A stretch of 64,000 nt of DNA from Priestia megaterium (GCA_008180335.1 VTEF01000003.1:1-64000), one strand, 5' to 3'. Counted from the stretch's first letter, positions 17,842-27,226 are shown. Translations and numbers: made by a program. The notes: generated from the letters alone by a model not told the origin.

Positions 17842-18462
17842 ATGAATAAATCAGAAAGTTTTTGGGACAAAACAGCAAGTAAATATGATCAATTAGAGAA
17901 GAAGGATGAACAGACTTACATCAATATAATAAAAAGAACGAAAACGCATCTCAAAATAAGCGACATTGTTTTGGATTACGGCTGTGGGACTGGATTGATA
18001 TCAAATGAAATTGCAGAATATGTGAAAGGCATTCATGCGATTGATATATCTTCTAATATGATAGGAATTGCAGAAAAAAAGGCAAAAGAGCGAAACATTG
18101 CAAATATAAACTATGCTCATTCAACCATTTTTGATGAAAGGTATAAGAAAGGCTCATTTGATGTTATCCTGGTCTTTCATGTTCTGCATTTGCTGGAAGA
18201 TGAACATATCGTTCTACAAAGAATTAATGAACTGTTGAAACCAGGAGGATTATTGATTTCTGCAACACCATGCGTGGGAGAAAAGATATTTCTTAGAAAC
18301 TTGTTATTCTTTGCAGGTAGAGTTGGTTTAGTACCGAATATAAGATCATTTAAAATACGCAATTTAGTCGATACAATTAAGGAAGGGAATTTTTCAATTG
18401 TCGAAACGGATTGCTTGAAGAAAAGTTCTCAGGAATATTTCATTGTTGCTAGGAAGATTTGA
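17842..18462 (+). CDS. class I SAM-dependent methyltransferase
   Basis: The 206-residue protein contains SAM motif I (VLDYGCGTGLIS, residues 44-55), the acidic post-I strand (GIHAIDISSNMI), and motif III with FDVILVFHVLHLL followed by LLKPGGLLIS. This is the Methyltransf_11/25 pattern of small cytosolic methyltransferases. The substrate is unknown. It lies 33 bases after the DUF4386 gene and is the last intact gene before a transposon relic. Confidence 0.85.
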   Translation: MNKSESFWDKTASKYDQLEKKDEQTYINIIKRTKTHLKISDIVLDYGCGTGLISNEIAEYVKGIHAIDISSNMIGIAEKKAKERNIANINYAHSTIFDERYKKGSFDVILVFHVLHLLEDEHIVLQRINELLKPGGLLISATPCVGEKIFLRNLLFFAGRVGLVPNIRSFKIRNLVDTIKEGNFSIVETDCLKKSSQEYFIVARKI

Positions 18463-18469
18463 TATGTTA

Positions 18470-18649
18470 CAAAAGAGCCTTTGTAGCCGTTTCACCAAAT
18501 ATTTCGCCGTACGGGGCACGTCTACCTCTAATTCATCTCGGAAAATGACGAAATACGCTTTTCAAGTAATCATAGTCAGGTCTTTCTTTTCGTATATATT
18601 TAGCTAGCTCTTTAGCTTTTTTCTTCGGAGGCGTTCTTTCAATTGACAT
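18470..18649 (-). pseudogene. tyrosine recombinase/integrase, N-terminal relic
   Basis: The gene starts at an ATG with AAAGGAG upstream and reads [20 protein letters not shown]...[11 protein letters not shown], then stops at 18533. A shifted frame continues ELEVDVPRTAKYLVKRLQ for about 20 residues before similarity ends. The opening matches tyrosine recombinases that accompany Bacillus Tn3-family transposons. About 250 residues, including the catalytic R-H-R-Y, are missing. Confidence 0.6.
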
Positions 18650-18663
18650 GCTTAATCTCCTTT

Positions 18664-19159
18664 CTATATGACTAGTCGATGTTCTAGATCCATATGAAAT
18701 TCACCGTATGGATTAATATGATTGTAAATTAAGAGGGGTAAGAGCACGATAATCTTCTGCTGTCATCTGATTGATCCATTCTTTTTCATTCAGTGTATCC
18801 TTACTTACTCGTCCTGGACCAAGTGTAATCTTACGAAATATGATTTTGTTTTTATCTTCGTTTTCCATATCCACCCATGATTCCATCAGAGCATCCATAC
18901 GGGAAATTGAGGAAGAAGAGAGTTTTTGATAGGTCTTTTTATATAATTCCTGTTCAAAGGAGTAAATTGCTGATTCAACGATATCTTCAATCTGATTTTC
19001 TGTCGTCAGTTCAATTTTTCCTCTTCGGTATTCATTACGGACTTCTGCTTTTAATGATTCTTTTTCTAATAAATGATCAAGGGCTTTGAGTCGCCAGTTG
19101 CTGGTTTTACCCCAACATGGTTGATAATTGGCATTATGTGAACTTAGCATAGTATACAA
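18664..19159 (-). pseudogene. Tn3-family transposase relic with internal deletion
   Basis: A 148-residue frame joins a central segment (LKALDHLLEKESLKAEVRNE...) to the extreme C-terminus (GRVSKDTLNEKEWINQMTAE...YRALTPL). A frameshift then leads to [20 protein letters not shown], ending at 18664. The ending closely parallels the intact transposase at 62628, which ends [15 protein letters not shown]. The catalytic core is gone, so the copy cannot transpose. Together with the recombinase relic on the same strand it marks a decayed Tn3-type element. Confidence 0.75.
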
Positions 19160-19201
19160 GTACCACTATAATTTAATATATAGATTATAATTTTATCTCA
19201 T

Positions 19202-19245
19202 AAAAAAAGCCGATGCTTCCTTAGTGTAGGAAACTCGGTTTTTTT
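19202..19245. terminator. intrinsic terminator
   Basis: AAAAAAAGCCGA...TTCCTTA and TAGGAAA...TCGGTTTTTTT form a long, slightly imperfect hairpin ending in a T-run on the plus strand and an A-run that reads as T on the minus strand. Confidence 0.65.
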
Positions 19246-19491
19246 GTGTCGAAATTTGCTTATCGTATGCTTTCCGCGTTTTATTGATATCACTCTAATT
19301 AATGTAGAACAATCATTCCATACTTTTCATAAAGAAGATTTAATGAAGAATAATTTTTTCTGAATGATTAAAAATAGGAAAGAAAGCAATTCATTCCTTT
19401 CACATTTGCTTGCATAAATGAATGATGGAAGGAGAAAATAATCTGAACATAATTAGAATCCTCGGTGAATTTACGGATAAGGATGATAGAT

Positions 19492-21093
19492 GTGAAAAAA
19501 AGGGTGAGAAAGAGATTATCCAGCTTAGATAGAAAGCTTGACGGAATTGATTCTAACTCCTCTCATTCTGAAGAGATGGAGAAAACATTGTTAAATCACG
19601 ATCTTGCACAAAATGAATTGAGATTTAAAGAAACATTTCATAATTGTTCGGATGTTCAATTTCGTCAGATTTACAATAAAGGACAACCAAATATTCTTTT
19701 ATTATATGTTAGCGGATTGATTGATGAACAAAAATTTTCGATGGCAATATTGAATCCATTGACGTACATTCCAATTTCTAGCGAATACCGTCAGTTAGAT
19801 GATTTAGCCGACTTTATCCGCAGAGAAGGATTGGCCATAGGGCATACTCAATTAGTCTGTAAATATTCTGAAGTGATTATGGGTGTTTTAAGAGGAAATG
19901 TTGCCATCATAGTCGATGGTGAAGCTACTGCCTTGCTAGCTGAAGTAATAGGGTTCGATAAGCGGGGAATCGAAGAGCCTACGACGGAAGTATCGATTCT
20001 GGGGCCAAAGGAAGGATTTACAGAAACGCTTACTATGAACATCAGTTTGTTACGTCGTCGAATCCGCTCACATCATTTGAAGCTTGAATCATTCGTTCTC
20101 GGTGATTTATCACAAACCGATGTAGTTGTTGCCTACATAGATGGGATAGCCAAAAGCTCTATTGTCGAAGAGGTTCGCAATAGAATTAGTCGTATACATA
20201 CAGATTCTATCTATGGTTCAAGTGCTGTGGAAGAATTTATTGAAGACATGTCCTTCTCTCCATTTCCACAAATCATGAAAACAGAACGTCCTGATACGAC
20301 AGTGACATCTCTGTTAGAGGGGCAAGTAGTTATTCTAGAGGATGGAAGCCCGTATGCAGCAATTGTACCAATGACCTTTTGGGCAGCATTACAATCGGCT
20401 GAAGATTATTTTAACCGTTCTTTATTTTCATCAGCCGTTAGGTGGATTCGCTTTACGTTATTTTTAGTTTCGTTACTTCTTCCATCTATTTACGTTTCTA
20501 TTGTATCATTCCATCCACAACTGATTCCAACTCACCTATTACTTAGCATTACAGCTGCTAGAGAACCAACTCCTTTTCCCACAGTAGTGGAAGCTTTGCT
20601 CATGGAATTTATGTTCGAAGCCCTGAGGGAAGCCGGGTTGCGGTTACCACGTGCCACTGGTTCTGCTATTAGTATCGTAGGAGCGCTAGTCATCGGACAA
20701 TCTGCAGTTCAAGCAGGTATAGTTTCTGCACCAATGGTAATAGTTGTGGCAACAACAGGAATTGCATCATTTGCTATACCGAGGTATAACTTTAGTTCTG
20801 CAGTCCGAATGCTACGTTTTCCTTTGCTCATACTAGCTGGAATGTTAGGGTTTTATGGAGTTGCCGTTGGAGTACTCATTATTCTAATCCACCTTGTCAA
20901 TTTACGCTCATTCGGTGTTCCTTATATGACGTCCGTTGCACCACAATATCCATTCACATTCAAAGATATTTTCATACGAGCTCCTAAATGGGCGATGAGA
21001 CAGCGTCCATTTGTTGCAGGTGAAAGAGAAGAGCGTGTTTCATCAAGGGCACAATCCCAAACCGAACGAAAAATGAATAACGAAAAACCTTAA
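19492..21093 (+). CDS. spore germination protein, GerA (A subunit) family
   Basis: This 533-residue protein is the A subunit of a Ger-type germinant receptor. I chose GTG 19492 because AAGGA sits eight bases upstream. The in-frame GTG at 19465 has no site. The N-terminal 300 residues are a soluble double domain (FSDVQFRQIYNKGQPNILLL..., LSQTDVVVAYIDGIAKSSIV, LEGQVVILEDGSPYAAIVP). Five or so membrane helices follow, with conserved REPTPFPTVVEALLMEF and ATGSAISIVGALVIGQSAV. It acts in the spore inner membrane with the next two products. Expression in the forespore is known for the family. Confidence 0.95.
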   Translation: MKKRVRKRLSSLDRKLDGIDSNSSHSEEMEKTLLNHDLAQNELRFKETFHNCSDVQFRQIYNKGQPNILLLYVSGLIDEQKFSMAILNPLTYIPISSEYRQLDDLADFIRREGLAIGHTQLVCKYSEVIMGVLRGNVAIIVDGEATALLAEVIGFDKRGIEEPTTEVSILGPKEGFTETLTMNISLLRRRIRSHHLKLESFVLGDLSQTDVVVAYIDGIAKSSIVEEVRNRISRIHTDSIYGSSAVEEFIEDMSFSPFPQIMKTERPDTTVTSLLEGQVVILEDGSPYAAIVPMTFWAALQSAEDYFNRSLFSSAVRWIRFTLFLVSLLLPSIYVSIVSFHPQLIPTHLLLSITAAREPTPFPTVVEALLMEFMFEALREAGLRLPRATGSAISIVGALVIGQSAVQAGIVSAPMVIVVATTGIASFAIPRYNFSSAVRMLRFPLLILAGMLGFYGVAVGVLIILIHLVNLRSFGVPYMTSVAPQYPFTFKDIFIRAPKWAMRQRPFVAGEREERVSSRAQSQTERKMNNEKP

Positions 21094-21112
21094 CAGAGAG
21101 GAAGGAATTTTC

Positions 21113-22228
21113 ATGCAGCAAATTAAATTATCAGGAATCCAACTCTTTTGGATCATTTTTATTTTGCAAAATGCATTAACCTTTCTTCTTGGCATTACAC
21201 AAGCGATAAAAGAAGCTAATCAGGATGCTTGGATTTCTATTCTAATAGCTGGGGCAGCCGCGTTGATCATGGCTTGGATATATATTCATATTGGGTTAAA
21301 TTTTCCAAACTTAACACTTGTGGAAATTTGTCAAAGATTATTAGGGAAATGGTTGGGGAAAATTATCGTTCTTCCTTTTTTCATTAAATGGATCATTTTA
21401 ATCGGGGGAGATTTGCGAAATTCGTCTGATTTCACACAACTATTACTATTTGATAGAACACCACTGTGGGTATTAATAATACTATTGTTAGGTTTAACCG
21501 TTTATGTAAATTATCAGCATGGTGTTGAAAGCATTGGACGATGCAGCGAAATTATTGGTCCCATGCTCCTTGTCATTATTCTAATTATTTTTATTTTCAG
21601 CTTTACTAGCATGGATATACACCGGCTTTTTCCAATCTACGCCGATTCCGGTACCATGGCTATTTTTAAAGGTTCCTTTACCCCTATGAGTTTATTGGGA
21701 GAATCTGTCATTGTGCTTATGCTTATCCCATTCATGACTAAGCCTGAAGAAGCCAAGAAGGGGATTATATTTGCTACTATTATTTCTACTGTCTTAATTA
21801 CTCTTGGTGTGATAGCAGTCATTTTAACCTTCACACCAGAGTTAGCAAATTCGATGAGATACCCATTCTTTACTCTTTCCGGTTTTATTTCTTTGATGGA
21901 ATTTATTCAGAATTTGGATGCAGTAGTCGTAATTATTTGGTTTTTTAGTGTGTTTATCAAAATAGCTCTATATGTTTTTATTACAAGTTATGGACTTAGT
22001 CAGTTGTTAGGGATAAAAAATTGGAGAAAGATTATGTGGGTTATTGCTGTTATCGGCTATATTCTCTCTTTAGTCTTTCATAATGTGAATGATGCAACCC
22101 TTGGATTCCTTCGCATTTATAAAGTCAATATCGATCTTCCTCTTACAGATATAGGAATTCCTATTGTTCTTCTTGTCATGCTTTATATAAAGAAAAGATG
22201 GAAACGGATTGGAGTTAATAGAGTATGA
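21113..22228 (+). CDS. spore germination permease-like protein, GerB (B subunit) family
   Basis: The 371-residue protein has ten predicted membrane spans and belongs to the APC-type spore germination family. It opens IKLSGIQLFWIIFILQNALT and includes YVNYQHGVESIGRCSEIIGP and FIKWIILIGGDLRNSSDFTQ. The B subunit binds the germinant, usually an amino acid, within the membrane. It starts 19 bases after the A gene behind AGAGAGGAAGG and overlaps the C gene by four bases, which indicates a single operon with coupled translation. Confidence 0.94.
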   Translation: MQQIKLSGIQLFWIIFILQNALTFLLGITQAIKEANQDAWISILIAGAAALIMAWIYIHIGLNFPNLTLVEICQRLLGKWLGKIIVLPFFIKWIILIGGDLRNSSDFTQLLLFDRTPLWVLIILLLGLTVYVNYQHGVESIGRCSEIIGPMLLVIILIIFIFSFTSMDIHRLFPIYADSGTMAIFKGSFTPMSLLGESVIVLMLIPFMTKPEEAKKGIIFATIISTVLITLGVIAVILTFTPELANSMRYPFFTLSGFISLMEFIQNLDAVVVIIWFFSVFIKIALYVFITSYGLSQLLGIKNWRKIMWVIAVIGYILSLVFHNVNDATLGFLRIYKVNIDLPLTDIGIPIVLLVMLYIKKRWKRIGVNRV

Positions 22229-23415
22229 ACCAAATCAAGAAAAAGCGAATGACTATGATTGTTATGATTCTTTTCCTATTGACAGGCTGCTGGGACCGAC
22301 GTGAATTAAACGATCGAGCTGTTTTATTAGGATGGGGAATGGATTATATAGAGGAGGGAACCTACAGGGCAACAGCACAATTCGCTGTTCCAGACAAGCT
22401 AATAACAGGAGAAGGGACTGTTGGTCAAGGCAGACCCTTTTTCATAGCTACTGGGGAAGGAATAAATATAAGAGCTGCTGCAGACGACATGACATCAAAA
22501 ATGTCTCGTTTTCTTTTTGCTGGACATAGGAGAGGGATTATTTTAGGAGAAGCACTCGCCAAGGATGGTTTAAAAGAGATTGTGGATGAATATTCACGCT
22601 ACATCATTGTTCGTATTCGAACTGATATGTTCGTGGTAAAGGGGGGAAGTGCTAACCAGCTGTTAAAACAACCGTATCCTATCGGTAGGATTCCTATTAA
22701 CTCCATAGTCAAGATTCATGAAGTCAATGGAGGAAACGCGAACTTTACCTTAAAGGATTTCTTAATCAGTGCCTCCAGTGAAACCAGCTCTCCAGTACTT
22801 CCTACTGTAGAAGTCGTTTCTCAGGAAACGAAACAAGATGGTGCAAAAGAAAATCCCATTGAACCAACCATAAAATATTTTGGAATTGCCATTTTTAATC
22901 CTGAATTAAAGCTATTAGGTTATTTAAAAAATGATGAAAATTTATTAAGGCTTTGGCTAATGGGAGGTATAAAAGAGCGATCTTATACGTTTAAAATCCC
23001 AGATAAGGGAACAGTATCCATGGATATGAATCAATTGAAAGGAAAAGTCACTCCTTTGATAAAAAATGGAGATATTCGATTTAACATCAAGCTTAGCGGA
23101 AATGTAAGCATAATCGAAAACAATACGCCCATGGACCTGTCTAAAAAGAAAAATATCGAAATAGTACAGTCTGCACTAAACAAAGATATTGAAAAGAAGG
23201 TAAAGAAGACCATACAAAAGCTGCAACAAAAATACAAAGCAGATATTTTTGGTTTTGATGGAGCAGTTCATCGAAAGTATCCATACGAGTGGAAGACATT
23301 AAAAAAGGATTGGACTGAGAAATTTTCTAAAGCTGAAATTTCTGTAAAAGTACAGATGAAGGTTAGAAAAACAGGTCAAATTATTGGACCTTTACATCGA
23401 AAAGAACAACAGTAG
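22225..23415 (+). CDS. spore germination lipoprotein, GerC (C subunit) family
   Basis: The 396-residue protein has a lipoprotein signal with lipobox LTGC (Cys 22). It is followed at once by the hallmark WDRRELNDRAVLLGWGMDYI of Ger(x)C proteins, and the C-terminal domain ends with PYEWKTLKKDWTEKFSKAEI. It overlaps the B gene in an ATGA. Lipidated C subunits sit on the outer face of the spore inner membrane and are required for receptor stability. With its neighbours it forms a complete three-gene receptor of the YndDEF type. Confidence 0.94.
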   Translation: MNQIKKKRMTMIVMILFLLTGCWDRRELNDRAVLLGWGMDYIEEGTYRATAQFAVPDKLITGEGTVGQGRPFFIATGEGINIRAAADDMTSKMSRFLFAGHRRGIILGEALAKDGLKEIVDEYSRYIIVRIRTDMFVVKGGSANQLLKQPYPIGRIPINSIVKIHEVNGGNANFTLKDFLISASSETSSPVLPTVEVVSQETKQDGAKENPIEPTIKYFGIAIFNPELKLLGYLKNDENLLRLWLMGGIKERSYTFKIPDKGTVSMDMNQLKGKVTPLIKNGDIRFNIKLSGNVSIIENNTPMDLSKKKNIEIVQSALNKDIEKKVKKTIQKLQQKYKADIFGFDGAVHRKYPYEWKTLKKDWTEKFSKAEISVKVQMKVRKTGQIIGPLHRKEQQ

Positions 23416-23655
23416 AAAAGAAAAAAGGATTATAGAGTGTTTTAAGAATGGTAAATTGAGTATACGTTTAATATATAAGAGGTATCGCAAACATTTGATC
23501 CTCTTGATTATCTAAAATAAAAATATCTTCTACTGAAGTTTTTGAAATTTCCCCCTTTTATTTCAGAGAAATTCAGTAAACCTAATCAGTTTAATAAAAT
23601 TGTGATTTAGGATAAGATAAAGAAACCAAAGGGTTATTAAAAGGGAGTTTTGGCC

Positions 23656-25002
23656 ATGAAACAGTACGATTTTACCCAGGGGTCAATCTTTAAACAGCTT
23701 ATCTTTTTCTCAACACCTATTTTGTTTACCAATCTACTGCAAGTGTCGTATCAGTTCATTGACAGCTTGTGGGTGGGTAACTTGCTAGGTGCTAGCGCAT
23801 TAGGGGCAATAGCAGTTTCAGGTACGGTCATTTTTACGATTTTATCGTTTATTATCGGTATTAATAATGCAAGCTTAACGATTTTGTCTCAGCAAAAAGG
23901 AAACAAAGACGAAGCAGGGGTAATTCGGTATTTGAATGCATTTGTAGTTATTTTAACAAGTCTAGCTGTTCTGCTTGGAATCATCGGCTATCTAAGCTCA
24001 GAGGCAATTTTGACAATGCTGCGAACACCAGCTGGAATGTTAGCTGAAGCTACTATCTATTTGCAGATTAACTTTATCGGCATCTTATTTTTATTTGGCT
24101 ACAATTTTATCGGAACTGTGATGAGAGCAGTCGGTGACAGTAAAACTCCGCTTCGCTTTGTCGTTATTTCAGTCATCTTAAATGCGATTTTGGATCCTAT
24201 TTTTATTTCAACACTCGATTACGGCATCGCAGGTGCTGCTTATGTGACCATTTTGTCACAGGGCTTTGCATTTTTGTATGGTTTATTTTATATTTTGAAA
24301 AAACAACTTGTTCCGTTTACGATTCCCACTTTTCCTAAAAGGGAAGAAATGAGGTTAATTTTTAAGTTAGGGATTCCTTCTGGATTACAAATGATGGTGA
24401 TTTCAGCAGGCGTGATGGCAATTATGAGTGTTGTCACTTCATTTGGAGAAGATGCTGTTGCGGGGGTTGGCGCAGCCCAGCGCCTTGATAGCGTATTGAT
24501 GCTGCCAGCGATGGCGCTCGGAACAGCAGTTAGCAGTATAGCAGGTCAAAACATTGGTGCCGCTAAATGGAATCGAGTCCATCAAATTGCATTGTATGGC
24601 GTCATGTATAATTTTGCGATTATGTTTTGTGTTGCAGTAGCCATTTTCTTTTTAGCAGAGCAAGCAACCAGGTTATTTATTCAAGAGACAGATGCTGTTG
24701 CATTTGGCACGCACTATTTGCAAGTTGTTGCGTTTTTCTTTCCGTTTCTCGGTATTAATTTCATTTTAAACGGAGTCGTGCGAGCGGCAGGGGCGATGTT
24801 TTCTATTTTAGTTTTAAATATTATCTCCTTTTGGGTCTTACGCTATCCGCTTACATATTTGTTTGCAAACTGGTTTGGCGAAATCGGCATTGGACTCGGT
24901 ATGGGTACGAGTTTTGTGATCAGCAGCATCATTGCATTTGGATATTACCGATACGGAAAATGGAACGAGAAAAAACTATTCAAAAACGCAAAAGTATCTT
25001 AA
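23656..25002 (+). CDS. MATE family multidrug/Na+ antiporter
   Basis: The product is about 448 residues with twelve membrane spans in two MatE halves. ATG 23656 is preferred over TTG 23650 because GGGAG lies eight bases before it. Family marks are LLQVSYQFIDSLWVGNLLGA near residue 25, MRAVGDSKTPLRFVVISVIL, and the second-half AVAGVGAAQRLDSVLMLPAM...AVSSIAGQNIGA. It should export cationic compounds in exchange for Na+ or H+, with substrate unknown. The gene is monocistronic and has a hairpin at its stop codon. Confidence 0.9.
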   Translation: MKQYDFTQGSIFKQLIFFSTPILFTNLLQVSYQFIDSLWVGNLLGASALGAIAVSGTVIFTILSFIIGINNASLTILSQQKGNKDEAGVIRYLNAFVVILTSLAVLLGIIGYLSSEAILTMLRTPAGMLAEATIYLQINFIGILFLFGYNFIGTVMRAVGDSKTPLRFVVISVILNAILDPIFISTLDYGIAGAAYVTILSQGFAFLYGLFYILKKQLVPFTIPTFPKREEMRLIFKLGIPSGLQMMVISAGVMAIMSVVTSFGEDAVAGVGAAQRLDSVLMLPAMALGTAVSSIAGQNIGAAKWNRVHQIALYGVMYNFAIMFCVAVAIFFLAEQATRLFIQETDAVAFGTHYLQVVAFFFPFLGINFILNGVVRAAGAMFSILVLNIISFWVLRYPLTYLFANWFGEIGIGLGMGTSFVISSIIAFGYYRYGKWNEKKLFKNAKVS

Positions 25003-25032
25003 AGGATATCCAAGCAGCGTATCCTTTTTATG
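25001..25032 (+). terminator. intrinsic terminator
   Basis: AAAGGATA and TATCCTTTTT flank a short loop directly at the MATE stop codon, ending in a T-run. Confidence 0.65.
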
Positions 25033-25122
25033 TTGATGATTCAGCCTACATTATGAAAGTGCCTGTTCTAATCTTATTTGATTCAACCATTTTTTTAACC
25101 TAAAACAGACGTTAAATTAAAA

Positions 25123-25419
25123 TTAATGATGATGAGAATGGTTTAAACTGCTAATAACAAACTCAGGCTCTGGAACGTGGAAATATTGAATCCAAATAGC
25201 TTCTAAAAAGGGGTCGCACTTATCGAGTAAGATGGCAATTTCTTTATCCGAATGAACAATTTCATCGTGTTCATTCGGCGTGTCAAATTTCCAATCATAC
25301 TGAGCATGATCACCATGATCCACTGTTACATACACACGAATCATTTTTCCTTGACCTTCAGGACTATTTAAAGCGTTATTAAACACTTTTGCTGCATTGC
25401 GGTTTATTTTTACCTTCAT
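25123..25419 (-). CDS. HesB/IscA-like small protein
   Basis: The chosen start is ATG 25419, which has GGAG eight bases upstream. Upstream starts lack a site and would add an implausible poly-Phe stretch. The 98-residue product opens MKVKINRNAAKVFNNALNSP, like the helix of Fe-S_biosyn (HesB/IscA) domains. The conserved C...CGC cysteines of true A-type carriers are not present, and only one Cys remains (KCDPFLEAIW). It ends in a histidine-rich tail HSHHH, which may bind metal. The role is uncertain. Confidence 0.55.
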   Translation of the reverse strand: MKVKINRNAAKVFNNALNSPEGQGKMIRVYVTVDHGDHAQYDWKFDTPNEHDEIVHSDKEIAILLDKCDPFLEAIWIQYFHVPEPEFVISSLNHSHHH

Positions 25420-25584
25420 TTTGCTAAACTCCATTCTTTTACGATGTAAGAACCTTATTTTCTCAAATAAATAAAAAAAGAAAAAGAATATGCTTATACG
25501 CAATATTACGCTGACTTCCTCTTACTTCCTGTTATGTATTGAAATCATTTTTACATAATAAAACCATGGAGGTGAATTTTTATA

Positions 25585-25764
25585 ATGGATAACAATGTTG
25601 GTTTTGGAGTTAGCGGAAATGCAAAAACGAGACGAAATGAGAATGGTTCTAACAGCTTGAATACAGCAAATAACATCAAACCTCACAACGATGAAAAGGA
25701 TAATGAGCAAGCAGAAGCTTCGTTAGCTGATGACAATTGCAGATCGAACCTTTATGGAGAATGA
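25585..25764 (+). CDS. small hydrophilic protein, 59 residues
   Basis: An ATG follows GGAGGTGA at good spacing. The protein is highly polar and rich in Asn (MDNNVGFGVSGNAKTRRNEN...), with no membrane span or known motif. Its stop is directly followed by the phosphoesterase frame, so the two genes are probably co-transcribed. Composition resembles that of small spore or stress proteins, but I cannot name a family. Confidence 0.6.
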   Translation: MDNNVGFGVSGNAKTRRNENGSNSLNTANNIKPHNDEKDNEQAEASLADDNCRSNLYGE

Positions 25765-25788
25765 TTGGTTAAAGAAAGTAGGAGCCGA

Positions 25789-26286
25789 TTGAAAATTGTC
25801 ATTGTTTCTGACACTCATATTCCAAAGCGAGCTAAAAAATTACCAGACAGACTCATTAAAGAATTGCATGAATCAGATTTGATTCTACATGCAGGTGATT
25901 GGCAAACAGTTGATGCCTATCGCTTATTTACTAAGTATTGCGAAGCAAAAGGCGTGATTGGAAATGGTGATGAACCAGCTCTCAAAACATATTGTCCCAT
26001 GCGCCTTTTGTTAACAATCCGTGGTTTTCATATTGGGCTTATTCACGGACACGGAACAAAAAAGACAACAGAAAAGCGTGTAATCGAGGCGTTTACAGAA
26101 GACGAGGTAACTGCCATCATATTTGGCCATTCTCATATTCCATTGCATAAAACAGTGAATGGCATCGAGCTATTTAACCCTGGTTCTGCTACGGATAAGC
26201 GGAGACAGAACCAATATTCTTTTGGATTGTTATCAATTGAAGATGCATTATCTTTTGAACATATTTTTTATGATTCGAAAGAGTAA
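25789..26286 (+). CDS. YfcE/MJ0936-type metallophosphoesterase
   Basis: The protein is about 165 residues. TTG 25789 gives the family's usual opening IVIVSDTHIP and follows AGGAG, though at tight spacing. TTG 25765 is an alternative that would abut the previous stop. The metal ligands are all visible: DTH, LHAGDW, GNGDE, LIHGHG and FGHSHIP, the five motifs of this family. Members hydrolyse phosphodiesters using two divalent metals. The physiological substrate is unknown. A hairpin follows the stop. Confidence 0.88.
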   Translation: MKIVIVSDTHIPKRAKKLPDRLIKELHESDLILHAGDWQTVDAYRLFTKYCEAKGVIGNGDEPALKTYCPMRLLLTIRGFHIGLIHGHGTKKTTEKRVIEAFTEDEVTAIIFGHSHIPLHKTVNGIELFNPGSATDKRRQNQYSFGLLSIEDALSFEHIFYDSKE

Positions 26287-26288
26287 AT

Positions 26289-26325
26289 GAGAAGAGCTAA
26301 GAAAGTTCATTTCCTAGCTCTTCTC
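26289..26325. terminator. hairpin between convergent genes
   Basis: GAGAAGAGCTA (26289-26299) and TAGCTCTTCTC (26315-26325) are a perfect inverted repeat between the converging phosphoesterase and the 76-residue gene. The T-run is weak, so termination may be inefficient. Confidence 0.55.
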
Positions 26326-26334
26326 GTGTAGATG

Positions 26335-26565
26335 TTAATTCTGCGTCTCGCTTAAATGGCCAATATATTCATGCAATTTACTTTCTTCATAATCACTCAG
26401 TTCATGCATGGGGATGACTTGCTGCGTTTGAGGATTTGTACCTCTAACTTCAGCAACACGTACATCTTCCTTATAAATATTAAAGATGTCTTTCTCATTG
26501 CCGCGTTCTACTTTTTCTGCTCGAAACATGGAGAATGATTTGCTGTCTTTCCGCTCTTCTGACAT
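26335..26565 (-). CDS. conserved-looking hypothetical protein, 76 residues
   Basis: The ATG at 26565 has AGGTG upstream. The protein is charged and soluble, opening MSEERKDSKSFSMFRAEKVE, then IYKEDVRVAEVRGTNPQTQQ and an acidic helix ending SDYEESKLHEYIGHLSETQN. It has no membrane span or known motif. It is convergent with the phosphoesterase. I do not recognise a family. Confidence 0.6.
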   Translation of the reverse strand: MSEERKDSKSFSMFRAEKVERGNEKDIFNIYKEDVRVAEVRGTNPQTQQVIPMHELSDYEESKLHEYIGHLSETQN

Positions 26566-26720
26566 ATTAGCACCTACTTTTTCATTTATGTTCTTATCGT
26601 TTCACTTCATCATGTAATTATGTAAAACAAGCAATACTTTTCACTTTATAATTTTTTATAAAAGCGTGATAGATGCTTGCTGCATAGGAAAAAGTAAATA
26701 AAAAGAAAAGAGGTGATAAC

Positions 26721-26858
26721 ATGAATTCAGCTAAACAGCGCTTTGAACCAGCTCATATTACAGATGAGATGCACAGTGTTCTCAAGAAAGTAGAAGAGCA
26801 ATTTGAACTTAAATTAGGCAAAAGAGTTGCGCTTATTGCATACGAAGCTAAAAAATAA
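26721..26858 (+). CDS. small hypothetical protein, 45 residues
   Basis: An ATG follows AGAGGTGATAAC. The protein reads MNSAKQRFEPAHITDEMHSV followed by a helix VEEQFELKLGKRVALIAYEA. It looks like a compact helical, basic-tailed protein. A terminator-like hairpin follows 60 bases later, which supports a real transcript. No function can be assigned. Confidence 0.6.
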   Translation: MNSAKQRFEPAHITDEMHSVLKKVEEQFELKLGKRVALIAYEAKK

Positions 26859-26921
26859 TGACAGGATAAAAACGCCAAAAGGGAATATGTCTTCAAGAGA
26901 AAAATAGATAGCATTATCTTT

Positions 26922-26952
26922 AGCACATCAATTCTAGTTTGGTGTGCTTTTC
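26922..26952 (+). terminator. intrinsic terminator
   Basis: AGCACATCAA (26922-26931) pairs with TTGGTGTGCT (26939-26948) with one wobble pair, followed by T residues. Confidence 0.65.
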
Positions 26953-27186
26953 ATTTGTGGATTTTTTACGTTAAATAACTTCTAATATGAATGATTCCTT
27001 GAATTTCCGATTTCCATAATTAAGGAATAAAAGTGCGGAATGGTTTGTTTTTAGACAAATACTCAAAAGAATAAAGAAGTGTTTTTTTACCTGCAAATGG
27101 ATTTTTTTATACATTTCGATGCATTTGTTCTTGTTTTAGTAGATATATTTTTACGGATGGAAAACATTTCTTTAAACTTAAAAATA

Positions 27187-27204
27187 GGAATGAACGTTCA
27201 TTCC
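27187..27204 (+). promoter_or_regulatory. TetR (Bm3R1/FatR-type) operator
   Basis: GGAATGAACGTTCATTCC is a perfect 18-bp palindrome 22 bases before the TetR start codon. It is the same core I recall for the Bm3R1 operator that governs CYP102A1 in the megaterium group. It should mediate autorepression of the TetR-CYP102 transcript, relieved by fatty acids or similar inducers in characterised relatives. Confidence 0.8.
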
Positions 27205-27226
27205 GCATTGAAAAAGAGGTGATGAA

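Noticed and set aside
25420-25503. Upstream start for the HesB-like protein
   Set aside because: The extension is a poly-Phe artefact of an A-rich stretch, while GGAG precedes ATG 25419.
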